64,000 bases of DNA, taken from Sorex araneus (lineage: Eukaryota; Chordata; Mammalia; Eulipotyphla; Soricidae). Position numbers and translations under genes: made by a program. Location of the stretch: assembly GCF_027595985.1 (NCBI RefSeq), contig NC_073304.1:44823637-44887636 (forward strand). The letters run 5' to 3'. The notes beneath the pieces are model-generated. The model searched no databases. It saw nothing but the letters and a program-made list of their open reading frames with translations, and was not told the DNA's origin. This document shows, one piece after another, positions 11,017-21,508 of this stretch (the first letter of the stretch is position 1; every line of letters starts with the position of its first letter).

Positions 11017-11125
11017 TTGAGGGTCACATCCAGTGTTGCCTAGAGGACCATGTGGTAAGGGAGGGAACACCAGACACTTGCATACAAAGCAGAAGCTCAG
11101 TTCTTTGAACTATCTCTTTGGTGAC
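11017..11125 (-). repeat. SINE-A fragment with internal deletion
   Basis: GGGTCACATCCAGTG joins directly to AGAGGACCATGTGG, so the middle of the body has been lost; it ends near CTATCTCTTTGGTG. Confidence 0.65.
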
Positions 11126-11988
11126 ATATTTGAAATTCTTAAAGAGAAGTTCTAAGAAAAGAGAACCCAGCATGGTTTTGACTCAGAGCTCAGTTGGTTT
11201 TATAGGAGCCTCTAGCTAGGGTCCCCTCAAAGCTAGGAAAAAAAGCAGATTCCAAAGCAAAGGGTCCCTGGGACACTGTCCCTGAAAGCCAACCCCTGGC
11301 AGAGCAAATATATTAGTGTTTGGTTTGTTTTTTCTAGTTTCTTTTGAAAGACGGATGCTGTCAGTCCCTTGCACTATCTAAGTGGAAATCAAACCATGTG
11401 CTTCTGTGTTTGAACATCAATCTCCTGCTCCTGGCTCTGTGAGTTTAGAGACGTTTGTCAGCTCTCCAAGTCAGAGTCTCTTCAAATTCCTTCTTTTCCT
11501 GTTGCTACAGGTGAACATGTTGAAGCATTTCAAAAGAGGGTGTTTTCACCGTGTTGGTGCATATGGGGAAATCAGAGCTAGGACTCCAGCCAACAAGCCT
11601 AATTATGGACTGAGTTGGCAGCAAAGTCTCTCACAATCCTAGAGACTTGTTTCAAACCAGGTCAGAATCTCACATCTGGGTGTCGCCCCTCAGGGCCAAT
11701 CAAAGCTCCAGACTCCATGTGAAGTCAAAGAGCGCCTATGTGGCTCAATGGAGTCTGGCTTGAGTCAGAACATAAGGAGCTGCCATCATTTGGTCACCGT
11801 ATATCCTGGTGGGCAGCAGACCACGGTGGATCCTGAGTGGGACTGTGTCTGTGAGATCCAGCTCCCCGATTCATTATGAGCTTTGGATTTGGACCTTATA
11901 TCGGCTGCGCTTGAGCTTCTGAATTCTGACACAAAGTTGTACTTATAGGAGGGAAAGAAATCAAACTTTATTTATTTGTTTGCTTTTA
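11126..11988. other. Unique intergenic sequence
   Basis: No gene. The 86-codon frame at 11382-11642 has no recognisable domain. Confidence 0.45.
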
Positions 11989-12153
11989 TTTTTGCAGAGT
12001 GCTGGGGGACACACCCAGCAATGCTCAGGGGTTACTGCTGGCTCTGCACGGAGGAATTACTCTTGGTGGTGCTGGGGGGACCATATGGGAAGCCTGGGTT
12101 CGAATCCAGGTCAGGTATGCACAAGGCATGCACTATACTATCTCTCCAACCCC
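11989..12153 (-). repeat. SINE-A
   Basis: Minus-strand copy from GGGGGACACACCCAGCAATG to CTATCTCTCCAACCCC, with its T-rich end interrupted. Confidence 0.85.
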
Positions 12154-13312
12154 TTGTGACACAATTTTAATTTTAAAAACAAACACAAACTGTGGGTTCT
12201 GAATTATTCACATTTCTGGAAAATTTCTCAAGAGAAACAGTTCCACACCCTCTTTCTGACAGTCGAAACATCCCCTGCTATCATAGGGAGTGCAGTTGTA
12301 AAGGACCGTGATCAGCTACTCCCACCCATGCTGGGGTCCCAGATTGTGCAAGGTTCAGCCTTCTCCTTTCGTTAGGGGCAAAGCTGGCAGTGCTCTGAGG
12401 CTACTTTCAGGCAGTGCTGGTGAGATACAGTCGAGATAAGGATGGAACCTGGGCCCCCTGCGGGACCCACAACTTCCTCTAGCTCAGCTCATCTGGGCGG
12501 ATGGGGAGCACAGGCCGTTCCTCAGCTCTCTGGAAGATAGATGAAAAGAGCAGTAATGAGAGGGTTGGCATCTCACTCTCAGCAGACACAAAGCTCATGG
12601 CAGTTTGTGGTTCGTGTTTTATTATGGAGCTGAACGTCAGTAACACTCATTTCACCCTGGCTGAGAACACAACCTTGGCAAAAGCGGCACCTCTAGCCTC
12701 TCCTCTAATAGAGTTCAGCTTGACAGATGCTGACTACTTGCTAGGAGTCATCAGCCTCAGAGCTGTGGCATTCAGGCTCTTTTGATTAAAGAGTCACACC
12801 CAGGACACCAAGAATCACCAAGTGGACAAGATGCGATGTCTATGGGTGATGGGACTGAGAACCCCCTTTTAACCACCCTAGCCATTGTCTATCTCAATTT
12901 GCTCTCTACGGACATGTGCTAGGTCCCATGAGAGGAGAGTTGCTTCTCCTCTTTAGACACTCCGTGGCGGTTTAGGGCTTGGCAGAGAACCTGTCACACA
13001 TGAAACAGTAAAGTTTCTTTCCTTCCAGAAACTTTGCTTTCCAGGTCCTGCCTCCTGTTCCCAAGACCCACTCATCTGTCCCTGATACTTAGAGACTACA
13101 TTCCTTTCTCTAAAATGCTCATCTGTGACCAAAGCTGAACCTTCCAGACATGCCTGCCTGAGTTTCTAGAGCCATCTCTGGTCTAGTCTGTCCTAAGTCC
13201 AACTCCATCCAGGCTATGTCAGTCTCCTTACACCTCTCCGCAGAACATAATCACACCTGCTCAAAAACTATCAATGACACCCATGGCCTCTAAACTGAAA
13301 TGAAATTTCAAG
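12154..13312. other. Unique intergenic sequence
   Basis: Possibly a very old SINE-A remnant near 12380-12480 (GGCAGTGCTCTGAGGCTAC). The 94-codon frame at 12501-12785 has no similarity that I recognise, and I do not call it a gene. Confidence 0.4.
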
Positions 13313-13372
13313 AGATTCAGTTGTTGCTCCGTGGCAGAGTACATGCCTTGCACATGTAAGGTGTTGGATTTT

Positions 13373-13412
<40 letters not shown>
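13313..13412 (+). repeat. tRNA-like SINE head running into (CT)n
   Basis: An old tRNA-derived head (GCTCCGTGGCAGAGTACATG) breaks off into a CT tract at 13376-13412. Confidence 0.5.
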
Positions 13413-13415
<3 letters not shown>

Positions 13416-13424
13416 GGCTTAATG

Positions 13425-13705
13425 GTTCCTGGGTGGTGAAATACAACAATCTTCACACACTTTTCTCTAAGAAATCTTTTTTTTTGGATCATGTTTAGCA
13501 GATTATTCATAACAAGCAATACAAAAAATACAAAATAAGTTATTTCGGTTCTGCTTTGGGGGCAGGGTTTGGGGTTCGGGAAGGAAGCCTCTGAAATATG
13601 GTGGTGGGAGGTGTAATGATAGTGGAATTGGTGTTTGAATATGAAATGTAATCAAATAATGTGAACAACTTTATAAAAAATAAAATAACATTTAAAAATA
13701 AAAAA
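13425..13705 (+). mobile_element. L1 3'-end fragment, copy 1
   Basis: The same sequence occurs at 17418-17925: TTAATGG.TCCTGGGTG, ATACAAAATA, GGTTCTG..TTGGGGGCAGG, TATGGTGGTGGGA and ACTTTATAAAA-TAAAA. The order and A-rich end fit an L1 3' UTR. Confidence 0.7.
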
Positions 13706-13712
13706 GCTACCT

Positions 13713-13841
13713 TTGGGGCTGGAGAGATAGTGGAGTGGGGAGGATGCTTGCCTTGCATCCTTGGCATCCTAGATGTGAGCCCGCCAAAAGTGATTCCTGG
13801 GTGCAGAGCCAGGAGTAACTCCTGAGTACTTCTGGGTGTGG

Positions 13842-13893
<52 letters not shown>
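13713..13893 (+). repeat. SINE-A whose tail has become (CG)n(AC)n
   Basis: Head at 13713 (GGGGCTGGAGAGATAG), body to GTGTGGCGCGCGCGC, then about 20 AC units to 13893. The microsatellite starts exactly where the family normally has its A-tail. Confidence 0.85.
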
Positions 13894-13895
<2 letters not shown>

Positions 13896-14158
13896 GACCT
13901 TCGTTGTTTCATCTCCTTCTTTTTACTTGTGTGTAATAAATATCCTTGGCGACTCCACCCTTAATGGATTCATCGCATTTTATGAGTATGTTCTGGCTAT
14001 GTCCTTTGCTCTTGCTAGACTTTGAATGGATTTCAACATAGAAAGGTAGAAAGGAGTTAAATAGAATTAACCTCAACAAAGACAGTGATGTTGGGGTTTT
14101 TTGAAACCTGAGAAGAGTAGGTTTAGTACTAGCTACTAGGTCTAGAATAATACTCTTT

Positions 14159-14489
14159 ATGTGTGTGTGGGGGGCCCACCCTCTCAGTGCTCAGGGATCA
14201 CCTCTCGAAGTGCTCAGGGGACCATATGGGATGCCACAAATCAATCCTGAGTTGGCTACATGCAAAGCAAGCACCCTACACACTGTCCAATCATATTATA
14301 CATTTTTTTCCCCTTTTGAGTCACACCTAGCAATGCTTAGGAGTTAGTCCTGACTCTGCACTTAGGAATTACTCCTGGCGGTACTTGGGGAACCATATGG
14401 GATGACGGGGATTGAACCCTGGTCGGCCACGTACGAGGCAAATGCCCCACCCGCTGTACTATCACTCCAGCCCCTAGAATTATACATTT
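14159..14489 (-). repeat. Two SINE-A copies, the second with target-site duplications
   Basis: An older minus copy (14159-14293) is followed by a younger one (14306-14475) flanked by ATTATACATTT at 14295-14305 and 14479-14489. The younger copy landed at the head end of the older one. Confidence 0.85.
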
Positions 14490-15210
14490 ATGGCGGAAAC
14501 AGGAAGTCTTGCTTGCCTTTCAGATTGGAAAAATACTTCTATTCCTTTTGACTATGAAGGCCCAGAGAGATTAGATGATGTAAATGGAGATAGGGAGAGA
14601 AAAATGTTTAGACAGGCAGATTTGGGTCATCCCATAAAATCTTTTAATGCCACTGGCAGCAAATCCAGTCAGTGATGGGAACAACTGAAAGCTTTCACTG
14701 GGATAGAGACAGAACTAGAGCTCTGTGAGGGCTCTGCTTCAAGTGCAGGGAAGGACCCATTAGTGGGTCACCAAGTCAATTTCTTGGGTCATGAATCAAA
14801 GCAACATCAGAGTGCATTATCGCCTTGTGAGTTTTGTGAGTGTGTGCTGAGTGGTGAAGTGAAATACATTTCTTATTGTGAACTCAAGGTCAAAGAGTTG
14901 GAATGCCCCTTCTTCCAATGGTCAACCATGGGCTGAGTTAGGAGCTAGAAGCTGCAGGTCCAGTTAGGAGGCTTACCACAGCCCAAGTGGATAACAGGGA
15001 GGGAGAAGCCATGGGAAGGGAAAGGAAGGAGCAGACAGGAGGGATTATTCTGTGGGCTCAGAGTCTCAAGATATAAGAACTTGTTGGAGGTGTGGGGGTA
15101 GCAGAGCTCAGGAAGAGGAAATTCCCGTCAAGGATGACTCAGAGTCATGTTAGGAACTGGGGAAATGCTAGGGCCACTGTCCCAGGAGGACACAGAGAAA
15201 GGGCTGCTTC
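14490..15210. other. Unique intergenic sequence
   Basis: No gene. Short purine-rich stretches near 15000-15040; no domain in any frame. Confidence 0.45.
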
Positions 15211-15438
15211 AAAGACTGGTAGAAAGATGCAGATTTTCCATGGGGTACTGGATCAGTCGGGGTCCCCAGAGGAAACAGAATTCACTGGGATGGTTCCAAT
15301 GCAGAGGCCTGGAGTTCTAGATCTGCCTGGGGGTGAAGGCTGCTGAAGAGAACCAGCCTGGGGTTATGACACACCCAGAGGTTAACCACCATCGGAAGCG
15401 TTTCCTCCCAGGCTACTCTGGGTCCCAGCAGTCCAGGA
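15211..15438 (+). repeat. Source copy of a non-tandem duplication
   Basis: This 228-bp segment recurs in the same orientation at 16293-16518. Over 198 ungapped bases I count 21 differences (about 89% identity). Here it sits in otherwise unique sequence, so this copy looks ancestral. Confidence 0.85.
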
Positions 15439-15544
15439 CACCTTTCCCCAACTTCTCCCTACCTTATCACAAAGACAAGCACACAACTGCTGTTGACTTG
15501 CCATTGTCCTTACTTCTCCCACTCCTCCTCCTCTTCCGCCCATA

Positions 15545-15745
15545 GGCAAACATTTTTTGAACCCCAACCCTGTGCCCAGCCCTTCACCTGAGGGACCCCA
15601 AGTCCTCGGTTACCTTGTGACTCGGCCCTATCATTACTCCAGCTTTACACATCAGGAAATAGATAAAGGGGCATTTTAAAAGTCGACCAAGTTCACACGG
15701 TGAGTAAATAGAAAATCTGGCCAGAAACAAGTTAGAAGCCCGATT
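15545..15745 (+). repeat. MIR
   Basis: CTTTACACATCAGGAAATAG, then AAGTTCACACGGTGAGTAAA and a tail near AAATCTGGCCAG match the MIR core and 3' part at high divergence. Confidence 0.6.
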
Positions 15746-16194
15746 TTGTTTAATTTCCCTTGTATGTATGTGTCTCCTCCCCTTCCTTTGCTGTGGTGAT
15801 GACCAAGTCTCACGCACACTTGGTTGCAGGTGTGGCCAGGGCTCACACACTTGGTGGTGGTCACACACGTTTGAGGCCCAGGGATCCCAGAAGCGGTGAC
15901 ACTGGGCTGTGACACTCATTGTGTGACAGCTCCTGACCTCACACCTATAAGGCAGGAGCTCTGTCACGGAACATGCCCTGGACTGCTCCTAAGCCCTGGA
16001 ATGTACTAGTGGCAGAGAAATAGGAGAGAACAATGGTGGTAAGTGGCCAGGCAGCTGTTCACAGCGAAGCTTCAAAGAACCCACAGATGTCTCATACTTT
16101 GATACAAATACAACCAGGCCTTGAAAGGTGCTTCTTCTCTAATCCCTTCTTAGAAGTGCTGGGAACTTATTGGTCTAGGTGATTTGCTTGTTTG
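15746..16194. other. Unique intergenic sequence
   Basis: No gene and no repeat that I can name. Confidence 0.4.
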
Positions 16195-16204
16195 CTTGTT
16201 TCTT

Positions 16205-16589
16205 TATATATCTTTGGGGTCACACCCAGGAGGACTCAGGGCTTACTTCTGACTCTGCATTCAAGGGATCACTTAGCAGGGCTCAGGGAACCAAAGACTG
16301 ATAAAGACACAGACACTCCATGGGGTACTGGATCAGTCAGGGTCCCCACAGAAAACAGAATCTACTGGGATGGTTCCAATGTAGAGGCCTGGCCTTCTAG
16401 ATCTGTCTGGGGGTGACGGCTGATGAAAAGAACCAGCCTGGGGTGATCACACACCCAGAGGTTAGCCACAGTCGGAAGTGTTTCCTCTCAGGCTACTCTG
16501 GGTCCCAGTTGTCCAGGATGCTGGGGATCCAACCTGGGTCACCCACATGTGAGGCAAATGCCTTAACCCTGTGTAATCTTTCCAGTCCT
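16205..16589 (-). repeat. SINE-A split by the 226-bp duplicated segment
   Basis: The SINE runs from GGGGTCACACCCAGG to GCTCAGGGAACCA (16292), is interrupted by the duplicate at 16293-16518, and resumes at TGCTGGGGATCCAACC through TCTTTCCAGTCC. Only about seven SINE bases are missing at the junction. Confidence 0.88.
16293..16518 (+). repeat. Derived copy of the duplication, inside a SINE
   Basis: Matches 15211-15438 from AAAGACTG to GTCCAGGA. SINE sequence on both sides shows that this copy arrived after the SINE. Confidence 0.88.
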
Positions 16590-17327
16590 TGCCTAGATTT
16601 TATCTAGAAAATCCTCTTCTGAGTCATCCACCTACAGAGTTGGGTGTTGCAGTCATGGGTTCCATCTCTCGGTAATGGGGCAGAGCCGAATTGTCCGCTC
16701 TCCTCCCAGTCTGTGGCTGCGCAGCCTCCTTCAGAGCCTCCTCCTCAGTTTTCACTCTCATCAGGCCTCTTGATGGTGAGTCCAGTCCAGGTCCTTAGGG
16801 TCCCCCCCTGCTCCCACACTCTGCTTCCACTTCCCACCTGGGAATCCTGCTTTTTCCACCACCCAGTTTCTGTCCCCAGTGTGTCAGAGTGTGTTACCTA
16901 ATCAGGTGTAAAGGTTGGTTTCATCCTGAACAATCCAACTTCAAACAGCCCAAGCAACTTTCTGGATCTCATTTTCCAGACTCTGAGCGGGCCCCAGCAG
17001 ATCCCCGCCCCCCTCCCCTGCCTTCCACCCATGTCTCCAGCGGCACCCCACCAACCTCCTCCCTGCACTCCGGGCCCTCTGCGTCTCTCAGGAGGTCTCT
17101 GCTCACGCCAGGATTTCCTAGCTGCTGTGCTGGACATCTGGGTCCTGTGGAGGATGAAGCAAGCAGGCTCCCTCATCACGCTGGTGGCCCCGTGCTCTCC
17201 TAAGCTGTGTCTGATGACTCACTGCCCTCTCTCTCAAGTCTTCCTTCCCTCAGCTTTATTTCAGGAAATAACTTTTCATTAAAAATTAAAGATGCTTTTC
17301 CTAGTTTTATTTTACAGATACATATGC

Positions 17328-17330
<3 letters not shown>
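16590..17330. other. Unique GC-rich intergenic sequence
   Basis: C-rich plus strand with overlapping open frames on both strands (up to 104 codons) and no domain. I see no gene. Confidence 0.45.

Positions 17331-17364
<34 letters not shown>
17331..17364 (+). repeat. (GT)n microsatellite
   Basis: About 15 GT units. Confidence 0.9.
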
Positions 17365-17365
<1 letters not shown>

Positions 17366-17417
17366 AAGCACACAAGGCTTGACCTCTAACAACATGTTAG
17401 TGATCTCCTATAGAAGG

Positions 17418-17925
17418 GCTTAATGGCTCCTGGGTGAAAGACAATAACCTCCACCCTCTTTCCTCTAAGGATTTTTTTTGGTAGCATTTCCAGCAATTTT
17501 TCATAAGAAATAATACAAAATATATTATTTTGGTTCTGTTTGGGGGCAGGAATTGTGGTTCAGGGTGGAAACATCCAAATTATGGTGGTGGGAAAGTGTA
17601 GTGGTGGTGAGATTGGTGTTTGGATATTAATTGTAATGAAATATTGAGCGATAGCACAGCAGGTAGAGCGTTTGCCTTGCATGCAGCAGACAAGGGTTTG
17701 ATTCCTCCGTCCCTCTCGGAGAGCCTGGTAAGCTACCAAGAGTATCCCACCCACACGGCAGAGCCTGGCAAGCTACCCCTGGCATATTCGATATGCCAAA
17801 ACCAGTAAAACAAGTCTCACAATGGAAACATTACTGGTGCCTGCTCAAGCAAATCAATGAGCAATGGGATGACAGTGACAGTGACTTTATAAAATAAAAA
17901 CTATAGAAAAATTAAAAATAAAAAT
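17418..17925 (+). mobile_element. L1 3'-end fragment, copy 2, split by a SINE-B
   Basis: Same family as 13425-13705. The block ending TAATTGTAATGAAATAT stops at 17643, and the end block CTTTATAAAATAAAAAC resumes after 17885. Confidence 0.7.
17644..17885 (+). repeat. SINE-B, full length
   Basis: Best complete copy of the second class: A-box-like TAGCACAGCAGGTAGAGCG, B-box-like GGTTTGATTCC, then CCCTCTCGGAGAGCCTGG, CATATTCGATATGCCAAAAC, GGAAACATTACTGG and an end in GACAGTGACAGTGAC rather than poly(A). Confidence 0.9.
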
Positions 17926-17984
17926 GGCTTTTCCCCACAAGGAATAAGAAACAACCATCCCCAATCTCTCTCTCTCCTCGCCCC

Positions 17985-17986
17985 GC

Positions 17987-18034
<48 letters not shown>
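17985..18034 (+). repeat. (AC)n microsatellite
   Basis: CGCACACGCACACAC start, then pure AC units. Confidence 0.93.
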
Positions 18035-18035
<1 letters not shown>

Positions 18036-18072
18036 GTGCAAATTCTAAAAGAGATACTTTTTAAAACCAGTC

Positions 18073-18235
18073 TTGGGTAGTGGTTGTGTCTTATTGGTAG
18101 AGGACTTGCCTTGTGTGTGTGTGTGAGACCCTGGAACCAATGCTTGGCTGTGCATGGTCGCCTGAGTATCACAGGGAGCAACCTCAACCTCTGAGCTGGA
18201 AGCAGTCCCAGAGCACTGCAGGGTCAAATGAGCAA
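18073..18235 (+). repeat. Old tRNA-headed SINE
   Basis: Head TTGGTAGAGGACTTGCCTTG with an expanded GTGTGTGTGTG where the anticodon arm would be; body degraded. Confidence 0.5.
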
Positions 18236-18399
18236 ACTAAGACACAGAAAGCCTGGTGCAAGGAAGAGACCAGGGCCGCTCCCCTGGTGACGGTGGTGGA
18301 GTGCCAGCTACTTTGTTTCCTTTGCTTCCACATGTAGGGGAAGTGCTTCAAACTAGATAGGAAATGAAAAGACACTCATATCTAGAAGAAAATGCTGAG

Positions 18400-18657
18400 A
18401 GTCCGAGGAGATAACTTAGATTACTGGAATACTCGCTTTGCATGTGGAGGCCACAGGTTTGATCCTGACTGTGTGGTCCACCAGCACAGCTGAGGATGAC
18501 CCAAGCATGATGATAAATCCAGTTACTCTGGGACTGGAAAGATAGTACAGCAGGAAGGCTGATTGTCTTGCACACGACCTATTGAATTCCACCTCAATCC
18601 CTGATGTCCCATATGGTCCTCCAAGCCATAGCAGGGTTTGGCCCAAAAATAAAAAGA
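18400..18657 (+). repeat. Two SINE-A copies in a row
   Basis: Old copy at about 18400-18510 (TTTGCATGTGGAGGCCACAG) and a shortened one at 18532-18657 that has lost much of the body. Its A-tail leads straight into a GGAA tract. Confidence 0.65.
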
Positions 18658-18871
18658 AGGAAGGAAGGAAAGAAGGAAGGGAAGGGAGGTGGGGAGGAGG
18701 AGAATAAAGAATAGAGGGAAGAATGAAGGAAAAAAGCAAGGAAGAAAGGAGGGAAGGAAAGAAGGAAGGAAGGAAGGAAGGAAGGAAGGAAGGAAGGAAG
18801 GAAGGAAGGAAGGAAGGAAGGAAGGAAGGAAGGAAGAAAGGAAGGAAAGAAAGAAGGAAGGAAAAAAGAGA
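18652..18871 (+). repeat. (GGAA)n microsatellite
   Basis: About 220 bp of GGAA/GAAG units, with some 18 uninterrupted repeats at the core (18763-18833) and decayed edges. It has grown from the tail of the SINE to its left. Poly-Lys/Glu/Arg or Phe/Leu/Pro/Ser frames across it are artefacts. Confidence 0.95.
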
Positions 18872-20114
18872 AAGGCTGACCAAATCCAGTTACTTTAAGG
18901 ACCACCAAGTCTCCCTGCCCTGGGTCCAAGGAGTGGGGACATAGAACAGTCAAGGTCACAAGTTCAACCCCTGTCACACACATACCAATACTGTGTTCAC
19001 ATGCCCTGGGCTGGAGCCTGGCAGCTCTGCTGTCTGCAGTTCCTACAGAGGGTTGTAATCTCACCTCAAATACCCCACAAGCACTGCAACTAAAAGATGC
19101 ATCACTCAGGAAGGGGAGCCTCAACAAGTAGGGCTATGCGGACCAGAGGGTTCAGTCCTTGAGGGTGGTGCCAAAATTCTGCCTGAGCCCAGCAGTTTTT
19201 AAGTCACCAGAGGCTACCCAGTGGAGTTAGGACCTTTGGGGTTCACCCCTTGAAGTACCTGAGGGCCACACAGAGCAGGGGATCTGACTCAGAGCATGCC
19301 AGGCCTGTGTTCCAATCCTTTGAGCGATCTCCCTGCCCCATTAAATTTACTTTTTACAAAATATCTGAGGTAACATTACTATTTTAAATACCAAAATTAA
19401 GAATGACGAATGGAGGTATAATCACTGTAATCTGATAATCAAGTTCAGCATTTGATTTACTTCTATGTATTATTTTAGTTGCAAAGAATTAAGAAATATT
19501 TATTTTTTACTTTGCTTGATTGTCTTTCTGATGTTTAAACGGATCCAGAAGATGAACAAGGGAGGGCATAACATTAGAAAAAAATCCAAATAGAATCCTT
19601 AAGGCAATCGAATATCTTGTCCTAGATACAGAAGCCAGATATGAACCCCCTGTGCTTTATGAAAGCAGCAGAGTCACACTGAGAGCTACATAGTCTCCTG
19701 GGGAAGCCATGGGCCGGAGCAGAGCCTGGGGTTGATGGATGCTTCCAAGCCTTGGGTGGCAGTTGGCTGAGCACCCAGTTCTTGAGAGCACTGATATAGG
19801 AACAGATTTTTACAGGTCAGGTCAGACCCACAAATTGTCAAATCGATGGCACAGAACAGAAAGGGTCAGCATAGTGATGGGTGAGGAGTGCTGGTGACCT
19901 GGAAGGGACACAAGGGAACTTTCTGGAGTGCTGGACACTGTGTATGCAGATAAGGAAAGTTAAGACGGGCTCATTCTGCACCCTGGACACGATACTGGCC
20001 TGCATCGCCACCTGAGGTGGGTCCTCTGGCTTTTTTCTCTCTGGAGAAGTCAGTGTTCTCCTTTGAACTTGGATCTCTCTTTCTCTCCCTTCACATTTCT
20101 TTAAGTAAATATAT
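18872..20114. other. Unique intergenic sequence
   Basis: An old SINE-like remnant is possible near 19125-19345 (CTTGAAGTACCTGAGGGCC); the rest is unique with no gene. Confidence 0.4.
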
Positions 20115-20320
20115 TGAAATAAAGCTCTTTTTTTTTTTTTGGTTTTTGGGTCACACCCAGCGATGCACAGGGGTTACTCCTGGCTCTTCACTCAGGAATT
20201 ACCCCTGGCGTTGCTCAGGGGACCATATGGGATGCTGGGATTAGAACCCGGGTCGGCCGTGTGCAAGGCAAACGCCCTACCCGCTGTGCTATCACTCCAG
20301 CCCCTGAAATAAAGCTCTTT
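20115..20320 (-). repeat. SINE-A, young, with 16-bp target-site duplications
   Basis: Exact duplications TGAAATAAAGCTCTTT at 20115-20130 and 20305-20320 bound a near-consensus copy. Confidence 0.97.
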
Positions 20321-20397
20321 AACTTCCCGTGCCCCCTCTCAAAAGATAGTGATGACATGGCATTTCTCGGTGAAAATGCACAGCTGAGTTGCGGAGA

Positions 20398-20545
20398 TCT
20401 CAAGAGGGTGAGTGCAAGCTGTGCAAGCTGGAGGCTCAGGTTTGAGCTCCAGCACCTCATGGTCTTCTGAGCACCACCAGATGACTCCCAAGCACAGAGC
20501 TGGGAGCAGCACCTGAGCACGACTGGGTGTGGCCTCAAAATCAAG
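20398..20545 (+). repeat. SINE-A, old copy
   Basis: TCTTCTGAGCACCACCAGAT, CAAGCACAGAGCTGGGAGCA and a GGGTGTGGCCTCAAAA end; the head is degraded. Confidence 0.65.
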
Positions 20546-20577
20546 AAAGGGAAACAAAATGCATGCATTGTGCACTT

Positions 20578-21132
20578 AAGAAATACGTGTCTTGGGGGCT
20601 GGAGCGATAGCACAGCGGGTAGGGCATTTGCCTTGCACGCGGCCGACCTGGGTTCAATCCCCGGCATCCCATATGGTCCCCCAAGCACCGCCAGGAGTAA
20701 TTCCTGAGTGCAAAGCCAGGAGTAACCCCTGAGCATCGCTGGGTGTGACCCAAAAATAAAAAAAATAATAATAATAAAAAAGAAATATGTGTCTTGGGGC
20801 TGGACCAATAGCACAGTCGGTAGGGCATTTGCCTTGCATGCGGCCAACCCGGGTTCGATTCCCAGCATCCCCCGAGCACCGCCAGGAGTAATTCCTGAGA
20901 TGCAGAGCCAGGAGTAACCCCTGAGCATCGCTGGGTGTGACCCAAAAAGAAAAAAAATGAAGTACGTGTCTTGAGGCTAAGGGATAGTACAGGTGGGTAG
21001 GGTACTTGCTTTGCACATGGACAATCTGGGTTCCATCCCCAGTACCCCACATGGGGACCCCTGAGCACAGAGTCAGGAATAAACCCTGAACACAGGCCCC
21101 AAAAGCAAAACAAAACAAAACATATGTGTCTT
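20578..21132 (+). repeat. Three SINE-A copies separated by one recurring target motif
   Basis: Copies at about 20594-20760, 20796-20955 and 20973-21110, all plus strand. The junction sequences AAGAAATACGTGTCTT (20578-20593), AAGAAATATGTGTCTT (20780-20795), GAAGTACGTGTCTT (20959-20972) and ACATATGTGTCTT (21120-21132) are variants of the same motif, as expected for insertions that each re-used a duplicated target. The middle copy has a deletion; the third is the most diverged. Confidence 0.9.
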
Positions 21133-21508
21133 TTCTATTTCTATTTTGGCAGAGAGTCTCTTGCCCCATGCCTGGCTGTCTTCCACAGGGCCTTTTGGAG
21201 GGGGTGGGCTTCAGTTTCCCTCCCTGCCCTGAACAGAGCTCCCGGGGCCAAAGATTTCTGGAGCCTAGCTACAGCCATGGTCAAGGCCCCTCTCCACATG
21301 TTCAGATGAGCTTCACGCATGAAGGAACCAACAAAGGAACCCAGGTGTGTGGGACCTGGGACTGAGACCTCCAAGCCTGCTTGGATTGGGACTGGGCCTT
21401 ATCCGCCCAGATTCCCCATTTTCCGGTAGCTAGGTGGTCACACCTAGGGACTGTCCCGGTGCCCTGTAATCCCACCAATGGCTAACATCCAGAGACTATA
21501 AAACCAAG
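21133..21508. other. Unique intergenic sequence
   Basis: No gene or named repeat; short open frames only. Confidence 0.45.

Noticed and set aside
18416-19127. Phe/Leu/Pro/Ser-rich frames of 155 and 177 codons
   Set aside because: They read the reverse of the (GGAA)n microsatellite.
20215-20928. 237-codon minus-strand open frame, and overlapping frames to 21169
   Set aside because: It is the translation of consecutive SINE-A copies read in antisense (recurring SWLCTQELLLAVLGGPYG). The same peptide recurs across the window wherever a SINE lies in that orientation.
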